Positions 1 through 5,239 of a stretch of DNA of 5,239 nt are shown in pieces. Numbering within the stretch: the stretch's first letter is position 1; every line of letters starts with the position of its first letter. Both the position numbers and the translations under genes were made by a program. The notes under the pieces were generated by a model. The model worked only from the letters and a program-made list of their open reading frames with translations, had not been told where the DNA came from and searched no databases. Source of the stretch: an uncultured bacterium (lineage in GTDB: Bacteria > Bacillota > Clostridia > Lachnospirales > Lachnospiraceae); NCBI GenBank assembly GCA_937916345.1, contig CALFUE010000155.1, positions 1 to 5,239 on the forward strand, given 5' to 3'.

Positions 1-1272
1 AAGCCGGTGATTTGCGTTTCATTGATGGACAGGAGTGCAAATCAGGTGATTGATCATGCCGACAGATTGATAAAGGACGGCGTGAAGATGATTGAGTGGC
101 GTCTTGACGCATTTCTCCCGGGAGGCGTTGCAACAAACCGTACCGGGGACGCCTTGATGGTTTTAAGACAGCTTAGGGATATGACAGGCGATGTGGTACT
201 CCTTTTGACTTATCGCTCAGTGTCAGAAGGCGGCATGGGAAAAATGTCTCCTGCAGATACAGAGGGACTCTGCGAAGCTCTCCTCGCAGAGGCGGATGCC
301 ATAGATCTGCTTGATGTGGAGCTGGAGCGTTTCACCAATCCCCAGCTTTTTATTGACAGGATCAAGAGGAGCGGGGTAAAGGTCATCGCGAGTTACCACA
401 GCGTCAAAAAACCGCTGGTGGGTGAGGCTCTCGCCAATATGCTGATAAGACTCTCAGAGACAGGGGCGGATATAATAAAGGCTGCTACAGTAGCAGACAC
501 GGACAGCGAAGTCTTAAGCCTCATGTATGAGACCAATCTTTTCCACGAGAAAAACATGGGGATACCCGTGATATCCATGGCCATGGGAGCCCGGGGCAGT
601 GTCAGCCGGATCACGGGAGAACTTTTTTCATCGGCCGTCACCTTTGGCGCCGATCAAACAGCCTCTGCCCCGGGACAGATCGATTACAGAAAGCTGAGAG
701 ATTATATCGATACCATTGACTCTCTTATGAACACCCATGACAATTTATATCTGGTAGGCTTCATGGGAACCGGAAAGACCAGCGTGGGAGAGGCATTGAT
801 CAGGAGAACGGAGGAGAGCGGATTCTCACGCTTTATAGATATTGACGAGATGATCGAGACCAGGGAGGCCATGAGCATAACAGATATATTCCGCAAAAAG
901 GGAGAGGGATATTTCAGGGATGCGGAGACGGATGCGCTCGCTGAAGCTTCCCGCATGAACGGCGCGATCGTCTCCTGTGGGGGCGGTGTCGTGCTGAGAC
1001 CTGAAAATATCTGCATAATGAAGAAAACGGGAAAGGTGGTAGAGCTCACCGCAAGCCCCGAGGTCATTGAGGAGAGATTGAAAAATGATACATCCCGCCC
1101 CCTGCTCTCCGACAAAAAGGACGCCGCATCCGTCGGTGAGATGCTGAGAGAGAGGGCGGACAAATACGAAAGTGCCAGAGATCTGCTGGTAAAGACAGAT
1201 GATCTGTCGGTGGATGGGGTAGCAGACAAGATAATATCCGTGCTGAAGGTGATGGGAGGCGAGGATTTGTGA
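1..1272 (+). CDS. aroD-aroK: Bifunctional type I 3-dehydroquinate dehydratase / shikimate kinase (AroD-AroK fusion), 5' end missing
   Basis: The fusion would catalyse two shikimate-pathway steps in the cytoplasm: dehydration of 3-dehydroquinate and ATP-dependent phosphorylation of shikimate. The frame is open from base 1 (reads K-P-V-I-C-V-S-L). The GTG at 7 lies inside the first beta strand and is not a credible start, so about 14-16 residues are probably missing upstream. Counting from that codon, the dehydratase spans residues 1-238: EWR at 30-32, TYRS with E74 (like E. coli E86), H131 in SYHS (catalytic), Schiff-base K158 in ADIIKAA, R201, and SAPGQI at 220-225. The kinase spans about 245-421: Walker A GFMGTGKTS 251-259, DID 278-280, the GExxFRxxE motif 299-307, GGG 325-327, and lid RPLL 364-367. 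All key residues of both enzymes are present. A Met at 241 (base 727) has no ribosome binding site before it, so separate translation of the kinase is unlikely. The intervening step enzyme, shikimate dehydrogenase, is not in the window. The stop overlaps nrdG by 4 bases. Confidence 0.95.
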   Translation, partial: KPVICVSLMDRSANQVIDHADRLIKDGVKMIEWRLDAFLPGGVATNRTGDALMVLRQLRDMTGDVVLLLTYRSVSEGGMGKMSPADTEGLCEALLAEADAIDLLDVELERFTNPQLFIDRIKRSGVKVIASYHSVKKPLVGEALANMLIRLSETGADIIKAATVADTDSEVLSLMYETNLFHEKNMGIPVISMAMGARGSVSRITGELFSSAVTFGADQTASAPGQIDYRKLRDYIDTIDSLMNTHDNLYLVGFMGTGKTSVGEALIRRTEESGFSRFIDIDEMIETREAMSITDIFRKKGEGYFRDAETDALAEASRMNGAIVSCGGGVVLRPENICIMKKTGKVVELTASPEVIEERLKNDTSRPLLSDKKDAASVGEMLRERADKYESARDLLVKTDDLSVDGVADKIISVLKVMGGEDL

Positions 1273-1793
1273 ATTACGGGGCTATAAAGAAGAACGATAT
1301 AGCAAACGGAGTGGGAGTCAGAGTGTCCCTCTTCGTGTCCGGCTGCACTCATCACTGCAAGGAGTGCTTTAACCCTGAGACCTGGAATTTCGATTACGGT
1401 GCCCCTTTTACAAGAGAGGTTGAGGATGAGATAATCGAAGCCCTGAACCACGATTACATAGCGGGGCTGACGGTTCTCGGCGGAGAACCCATGGAGCCGG
1501 TGAACCAGAGGGCTCTTGTTTCGTTTTACAGGAGGGTGAGAAAGACATCTCCAAAGAAAACCGTCTGGGTTTATACGGGCTATACCTTTGACAGGGATCT
1601 GATCGAGGGCGGCGCCGTGCACACAGATGTTACCGATGAGATATTGTCCATGACAGATGTTCTGGTGGACGGCGAGTTTATGATAGAAAAGAAAAATATC
1701 ACCTTAAAATTCCGCGGCTCTGAAAACCAGAGGGTGATTGACGTGAAGGCGAGCCTCGCCGCGGAAAAAACCATACTTGTAAATCTCGACTGA
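1269..1793 (+). CDS. nrdG: Anaerobic ribonucleoside-triphosphate reductase activating protein (radical SAM activase NrdG)
   Basis: NrdG uses a [4Fe-4S] cluster and S-adenosylmethionine to install the glycyl radical on the class III ribonucleotide reductase NrdD, allowing dNTP synthesis without oxygen. The 174-residue product is of usual length for the family. It has the NrdG-type N-terminus (DIANGVGVRVSLFVSGC), the cluster motif C26-x3-C30-x2-C33 (CTHHCKEC) followed by FNPETW, and the SAM-binding GGEP at 71-74. The C-terminal VDGEF and LKFRGSENQRVIDV stretch is also typical of NrdG rather than of pyruvate formate-lyase activase. The start is GTG, within the GTGA overlap with the upstream stop, and a strong GGGAGG (1254-1259) sits 9 bases before it. 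No nrdD lies next to it in the visible region, although nrdD and nrdG are often adjacent. The partner may be elsewhere in the genome. The family call is firm. Confidence 0.95.
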   Translation: MNYGAIKKNDIANGVGVRVSLFVSGCTHHCKECFNPETWNFDYGAPFTREVEDEIIEALNHDYIAGLTVLGGEPMEPVNQRALVSFYRRVRKTSPKKTVWVYTGYTFDRDLIEGGAVHTDVTDEILSMTDVLVDGEFMIEKKNITLKFRGSENQRVIDVKASLAAEKTILVNLD

Positions 1794-1805
1794 CTCTGTT
1801 ATGAT
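1777..1805 (+). promoter_or_regulatory. Candidate sigma-A promoter (extended -10) for the aspartate kinase gene
   Basis: TTGTAA at 1777-1782 (4 of 6 match to TTGACA) is followed after exactly 17 bases by TATGAT at 1800-1805 (5 of 6 match to TATAAT). A TG at 1797-1798, one base before the hexamer, forms an extended -10. The expected transcript start is near 1812, giving a leader of about 30 bases, too short for a lysine riboswitch. The -35 lies inside the end of nrdG. This gap is the longest break in the gene run, so an internal promoter is plausible, but the call rests on consensus matching by eye. Confidence 0.45.
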
Positions 1806-1827
1806 TGTCGGTTGGAAAAAAACGAAA

Positions 1828-1832
1828 AGAGG
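1828..1832 (+). promoter_or_regulatory. Ribosome binding site that sets the aspartate kinase start
   Basis: AGAGG ends 8 bases before the ATG at 1841, ideal spacing. The in-frame ATG at 1835 is only 2 bases away from it, and the in-frame TTG at 1805 would add a basic 12-residue tail before the conserved KFGGSS strand and overlaps the candidate -10. The site therefore favours the start at 1841. Confidence 0.75.
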
Positions 1833-1840
1833 TAATGAAA

Positions 1841-3157
1841 ATGGCAAAGGTTGTGAAGTTCGGAGGCAGTTCACTGGCGGATGCTAAGCAGATAATGAAG
1901 GCTGCCGGGATTATAAAGCAGGACAGCGACAGGAGATATGTGATCGTCTCTGCCCCCGGCAAGCGGGACAGCAAGGACACCAAGATAACCGATATGCTCA
2001 TCAACTGCTACGAGCTTGCAGCTGCAAAAAAGGATTATTCGAGAGTTTTTAACAAGATAAAAAAGAGATATGAGGATATCGTGAAGGGGCTCAGGCTCAG
2101 ACTGTCTTTGGAGGACGAGTTCAAACAGATAGACAAGGTCCTGCAGGAGAATCCCTACAGGGATTTTGCCGCTAGCCGCGGAGAGTATCTGAACAGTATA
2201 ATAATCGCCAGATATCTTGGGTACACCTGGATCGATGCCGCTGAAACAGTGCGCTTCGGTAAGAACGGCTTTCTTGCGGATGAGACCAACGCGTTGCTTG
2301 AGGAGAAGTTAAAAAACATAAAGCATGTTGTAATTGCGGGCTTTTACGGAGCAGACGCGAAGGGACGCATTGTCACCTTCTCACGCGGAGGCTCCGATAT
2401 TACCGGCTCAATCGTCGCTCGCGCCATAAAGGCCGATATCTACGAGAACTGGACGGATGTGTCGGGAGTGCTTGTGGCTGATCCCCATATCATAGATAAC
2501 CCAAAGGTTATCCACACCATCACCTACAGGGAGCTGAGAGAGCTCTCCTACATGGGTGCCTCGGTACTGCACGAGGATGCGATATTCCCGGTGAGAAAGG
2601 CCGGTATTCCCATCAATATCAGAAATACAAACAAGCCTGATGACGAGGGTACCATGATAGTGGAGTCCACCTGCAGGATACCGGAGTACACCATTACAGG
2701 TGTTGCCGGAAAGAAGGGCTTCGCAGCGGTAAATATAGAGAAGGATATGATGAATTCCGAGGTGGGATACTGCAGGAAGATATTGTCAGCATTCGAGGAC
2801 AATGATGTCAATATCGAGCACATGCCATCAGGCATCGACACAATGACTGTCATAGTGCATCAGGAGGAGTTTGAGGGCAAGGAGCAGAGGGTTTTGGCTT
2901 CAATTCATAAATATACCGAGTTCGACCAGATCGACATGGAGTCCGATCTGGCGCTAATCGCCGTGGTCGGACGCGGAATGAAGTCACAGAGAGGTACGGC
3001 GTCCCGTATTTTTGCGGCGTTGTCACACGCCGGAGTAAATATCAGGATGATAGATCAGGGCTCATCCGAGCTCAACATCATAGTCGCCGTGGCAGGTGAG
3101 GATTTTGAGGTTGCCATCAAGGCAATCTACGATATATTTGTGGAGACCAGAATATGA
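1841..3157 (+). CDS. lysC: Aspartate kinase, monofunctional, with C-terminal tandem ACT domains
   Basis: This enzyme phosphorylates L-aspartate to 4-phospho-aspartate, the committed step toward lysine (and diaminopimelate), threonine, methionine and isoleucine. With the start at 1841 the protein has 438 residues. The amino-acid kinase domain (about 1-275) shows KFGGSS at 6-11, SAPGKR 37-42, the SRGE motif 112-115, and FSRGGSD at 180-186 with T188. It is followed by the family stretch MGASVLHEDAI (238-248) and IPINIRNT (256-263). Two ACT regulatory domains follow, about 283-345 and 370-434, so feedback inhibition by lysine and/or threonine is expected, though the effector cannot be read from the sequence. 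There is no homoserine dehydrogenase domain. The length and RGGSD motif fit the clostridial monofunctional class. The last bases overlap the der start (ATGA), suggesting translational coupling. The lysC symbol is by family; the same protein is sometimes named thrA-like or ask. Confidence 0.93.
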   Translation: MAKVVKFGGSSLADAKQIMKAAGIIKQDSDRRYVIVSAPGKRDSKDTKITDMLINCYELAAAKKDYSRVFNKIKKRYEDIVKGLRLRLSLEDEFKQIDKVLQENPYRDFAASRGEYLNSIIIARYLGYTWIDAAETVRFGKNGFLADETNALLEEKLKNIKHVVIAGFYGADAKGRIVTFSRGGSDITGSIVARAIKADIYENWTDVSGVLVADPHIIDNPKVIHTITYRELRELSYMGASVLHEDAIFPVRKAGIPINIRNTNKPDDEGTMIVESTCRIPEYTITGVAGKKGFAAVNIEKDMMNSEVGYCRKILSAFEDNDVNIEHMPSGIDTMTVIVHQEEFEGKEQRVLASIHKYTEFDQIDMESDLALIAVVGRGMKSQRGTASRIFAALSHAGVNIRMIDQGSSELNIIVAVAGEDFEVAIKAIYDIFVETRI

Positions 3158-4479
3158 GAAAACCCGTAGTAGCTATCGTGGGGCGCCCGAATGTGGGCAA
3201 ATCCACGCTCTTTAACTACATAGCGGGCAGCAGGATATCAATTGTAGTGGACACGCCTGGTGTTACCAGAGACCGTATTTACGCGGATTCCGACTGGAAT
3301 GGCACCGGTTTTACCCTGATAGACACAGGCGGTTTTGAGCCGGATTCAAATGACGCGATCCTCTCCCAGATGAGGGATCAGGCGCTGGTAGCCGTGGAGA
3401 CCGCCGACGTCATCGTATTTATCACGGACGGTCGTGTGGGATTGACAGATCAGGATATGAAGGTGGCGGATGTGCTGCGCCGCAGCAAAAAGCCCATCGT
3501 GCTATGTGTGAACAAGATCGATTCCCTGGAAAACCAACAGAACGATATTTATGAGTTCTACAATATGGGCATCGGGGATCCCATTCCCATTTCTGCCGCA
3601 AACAAGACAGGACTGGGAGATCTGCTGGATGTGATAGCGGAGCATTTTCCGGAAGCCGACGGGGAAGGGACAGAGGATGAGAGGCCAAGGATCGCGATAA
3701 TAGGAAAGCCCAATGTGGGAAAATCCTCTCTCGTAAACCGTCTATGTGGAAAAAACAGGGTGATAGTGTCGGATATGGCAGGAACCACAAGGGATGCCAT
3801 AGATACCACCGTGAAATATTCCGGAAGAGAGTATGTGTTCATAGACACCGCAGGCATCAGGCGAAAGAGCAGGATAAAGGAAGAGCTGGAACGCTACAGC
3901 ATCATCAGGGCTGTATCTGCTGTGGAGCGCGCGGATCTGGTCATTATAATGATCGACGCCACCGAGGGAGTGACTGAGCAGGATGCCCATATCGCCGGCA
4001 TAGCCCACGAGAGGGGCAAAGGCATCATAATCGCCGTAAACAAGTGGGATGCCATTGAAAAGACAAACGACACCATGAAGGAGCACACGGAAAAGATCCG
4101 TGAGACGCTCAAATTCATGTCCTACGCCAAGCTGATGTTCATCTCTGCAAAGACGGGGCAGCGGGTATCGGCGATGTTTGATACTATCGACGCAGTGCTG
4201 GCCAACAATTCCATGAGGATCGCCACCGGTGTCTTAAACGAGATAGTGACGGAGGCGGTTGCCATGCAGCAGCCACCCACCGACAAGGGAAAGCGCCTGA
4301 AGATACTCTATGTGACACAGGTGGCAGTGAAGCCGCCAACCTTTGTCATCTTTGTGAATCTGAAATATCTGATGCACTTCTCCTATGTGAGATATCTGGA
4401 GAACCGTATCAGAGAGACCTTCGGTTTTGAGGGTACTGCTCTGAAATTTATAGTGAGGGAGCGCGGAGAGGAAAAATGA
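3154..4479 (+). CDS. der: Ribosome-assembly GTPase Der (EngA), two tandem G domains
   Basis: Der is an essential bacterial GTPase that binds the 50S subunit late in its assembly. At 441 residues it has the family's usual length and all expected parts. G domain 1 has GRPNVGKST 10-18, the TPGVTRD switch 34-40, DTGG 57-60 and NKID 120-123. An acidic linker (about 167-177) leads to G domain 2, with GKPNVGKSS 184-192, AGTTRD 209-214, DTAGIR 231-236 and NKWD 296-299. A C-terminal KH-like domain (about 350-441) includes the conserved PPTFVIFVN and FSYVRYLENRIRETFGFEGT stretches. No key GTP-binding residue is missing. The ATG overlaps the aspartate kinase stop (ATGA), with GGAG at 3142-3145 placed 8 bases ahead. 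Its own stop overlaps plsY in the same way. The der-plsY order is common in Firmicutes, which supports the taxonomic reading. Confidence 0.98.
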   Translation: MRKPVVAIVGRPNVGKSTLFNYIAGSRISIVVDTPGVTRDRIYADSDWNGTGFTLIDTGGFEPDSNDAILSQMRDQALVAVETADVIVFITDGRVGLTDQDMKVADVLRRSKKPIVLCVNKIDSLENQQNDIYEFYNMGIGDPIPISAANKTGLGDLLDVIAEHFPEADGEGTEDERPRIAIIGKPNVGKSSLVNRLCGKNRVIVSDMAGTTRDAIDTTVKYSGREYVFIDTAGIRRKSRIKEELERYSIIRAVSAVERADLVIIMIDATEGVTEQDAHIAGIAHERGKGIIIAVNKWDAIEKTNDTMKEHTEKIRETLKFMSYAKLMFISAKTGQRVSAMFDTIDAVLANNSMRIATGVLNEIVTEAVAMQQPPTDKGKRLKILYVTQVAVKPPTFVIFVNLKYLMHFSYVRYLENRIRETFGFEGTALKFIVRERGEEK

Positions 4480-5117
4480 TAGCGAGGATAGTTTCATTTT
4501 TGATCGGATACGCCTTCGGAAATATAGTCATGGGCTATATTTTAGGCGGGATGAAAGGAGTGGATATCACCAAGGAGGGCAGCGGAAATGTGGGCGCCAC
4601 GAACACGCTTCGAACCCTCGGAAAAAAGATGGGCGCGATAACGCTCCTCTGTGATATTTTAAAAGTTATAATAGCAGGCGTTATCTCATGGCTTTTATTT
4701 AATTCCCAGATGGGTGATGACGCAAGGCTGACACTGTATTATGCGGGTCTGGGAGCAGTTATCGGACATATGTTTCCTATCTATATGTTAAAGAACGGTG
4801 GGAAGGGTGTGGCAAGCACTCTCGGTGTTGCCATTATGCCCGAGCCTGTTGCTGCGGCAATAGCCCTTGGGATATTCATCATCATAGTTCTTATCACCAG
4901 ATATGTGTCTTTAGGTTCCATTATAGCGGCTGTCACTTATTTCGTATGTGTGCTTGTGCTGGCTCTGACGGGCAATTTTGCCCTGACCGGTACTGCTGCC
5001 GTCGAGGCTGTGGTGATAGCGGGAATAATATCGGCTCTCATCATAATAAAACATCATGCGAATATTATGCGTCTGATACATGGCACTGAGAGCAGGTTTT
5101 CATTGGGAAAGAAATAA
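4476..5117 (+). CDS. plsY: Acyl-phosphate:glycerol-3-phosphate acyltransferase PlsY
   Basis: PlsY is an integral membrane enzyme that transfers an acyl group from acyl-phosphate (made by PlsX) to glycerol 3-phosphate, forming lysophosphatidic acid, the first step of phospholipid synthesis in most bacteria. The 213-residue product shows the three family motifs: GSGNVGATNTLR at 35-46 (usually GSGNPGATN, so V39 replaces the common Pro), GHMFPIYMLKNGGKGVAST at 97-115 (glycerol-phosphate binding), and HHANIMRLIHGTE at 193-205. Hydrophobic segments near 4-24, 54-75, 87-105, 118-140, 146-165 and 174-191 fit the polytopic membrane fold. The start overlaps the der stop (ATGA), with GGAGAGG at 4465-4471 just upstream. 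The stop lies one base before the dut start. In many related genomes gpsA, which makes glycerol 3-phosphate, follows plsY, but here a dUTPase gene follows instead. Confidence 0.97.
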   Translation: MIARIVSFLIGYAFGNIVMGYILGGMKGVDITKEGSGNVGATNTLRTLGKKMGAITLLCDILKVIIAGVISWLLFNSQMGDDARLTLYYAGLGAVIGHMFPIYMLKNGGKGVASTLGVAIMPEPVAAAIALGIFIIIVLITRYVSLGSIIAAVTYFVCVLVLALTGNFALTGTAAVEAVVIAGIISALIIIKHHANIMRLIHGTESRFSLGKK

Positions 5118-5118
5118 T

Positions 5119-5239
5119 ATGAATGTAGAGATAAAAAAACTGTCGGATGGCGCGGTCATACCGAAGAGAGGATCAGAGTCGGCAGCGGGCTACGATCTGT
5201 ACGCCATAGACGACTCTGATTTTACCATAAAGGCAGGGG
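5119..5239 (+). CDS. dut: dUTP diphosphatase (dUTPase), N-terminal fragment cut by window end
   Basis: The first 40 codons of this gene are visible. Trimeric dUTPases hydrolyse dUTP to dUMP and pyrophosphate, keeping uracil out of DNA and supplying the dTMP precursor. The N-terminus reads MNVEIKKLSDGAVIPKRGSE and then has dUTPase motif I, AAGYDLYA at 22-29 (family AGxDLxA), with D26 the conserved motif I aspartate. This is followed by a strand entering the IKAG turn (37-40) typical of the family. The ATG follows the plsY stop by one base, and GGGAAAG (5105-5111) inside the plsY end is a usable ribosome binding site 7 bases ahead. Motifs II-V lie beyond the window, so intactness cannot be judged. 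A dCTP deaminase, which is related, is less likely given the motif and N-terminus. Confidence 0.88.
   Translation, partial: MNVEIKKLSDGAVIPKRGSESAAGYDLYAIDDSDFTIKAG

Noticed and set aside
7..9. GTG as the start of the AroD-AroK gene
   Set aside because: The frame stays open to base 1, the codon falls within the conserved first strand (KPVICVSL), and no ribosome binding site can be seen; the gene begins before the window.
727..729. Internal ATG as a separate start for shikimate kinase
   Set aside because: No purine-rich ribosome binding site precedes it (the bases before are a pyrimidine-rich tctctt), and the frame is continuous from the dehydratase domain.
702..1622. Long (306-codon) minus-strand open frame antisense to the shikimate kinase domain and nrdG
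   Set aside because: It lies wholly opposite two well-supported genes, its translation is rich in Ser/Pro/Ile without recognisable motifs, and it is explained as a low-stop shadow of the coding frame.
1805..1840. Upstream TTG (1805) or ATG (1835) as the aspartate kinase start
   Set aside because: The TTG adds a non-conserved basic extension and overlaps the candidate -10. The ATG at 1835 is only 2 bases from the AGAGG site, whereas the ATG at 1841 is at ideal spacing.
2538..2547. Self-complementary GAGAGCTCTC inside the aspartate kinase gene
   Set aside because: A short palindrome without loop, T run or partner site, encoding the conserved RELS stretch; expected by chance.
3744..3977. Overlapping + strand 77-codon frame inside der
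   Set aside because: It lies out of frame within the second G domain of der and has a very basic His/Arg/Gly-rich composition typical of a shadow frame.

Overview
The window is a densely packed, single-strand stretch of bacterial core-metabolism and housekeeping genes. All six genes are on the + strand. The organism is most likely an anaerobic Clostridia member, plausibly Lachnospiraceae. This is inferred from a clostridial-type monofunctional aspartate kinase with two ACT domains, the der-plsY pair typical of Firmicutes, an activase for the oxygen-sensitive class III ribonucleotide reductase, strong GGAGG-type ribosome binding sites, heavy use of ATA and AGA/AGG codons, and a roughly balanced base composition. 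The genus cannot be named from this sequence alone.

Layout. 1-1272: 3' part of a gene encoding a type I 3-dehydroquinate dehydratase fused to a shikimate kinase (AroD-AroK); the true start lies before the window. 1269-1793: nrdG, overlapping the fusion gene by 4 bases. 1794-1840: a 47-base gap holding a candidate sigma-A promoter and a clear ribosome binding site. 1841-3157: aspartate kinase. 3154-4479: der, overlapping by 4 bases. 4476-5117: plsY, overlapping by 4 bases. 5119-5239: the first 40 codons of a dUTPase gene (dut), cut by the window end. No intergenic gap exceeds 47 bases, and I see no tRNA, rRNA, CRISPR, insertion sequence or convincing terminator.

How the genes fit together. 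The products serve different pathways: aromatic amino acids (AroD-AroK), the aspartate family of amino acids (LysC), deoxynucleotide supply and quality (NrdG, Dut), 50S ribosome assembly (Der) and the first acylation of phospholipid synthesis (PlsY). The three 4-base stop/start overlaps and 1-base plsY-dut gap suggest co-transcription and translational coupling, probably as a growth-linked operon. A second transcript may start just before the aspartate kinase gene.

I do not see evidence of a novel defence, mobile or regulatory system. The points most worth checking are the AroD-AroK fusion, nrdG without an adjacent nrdD, and the candidate internal promoter.
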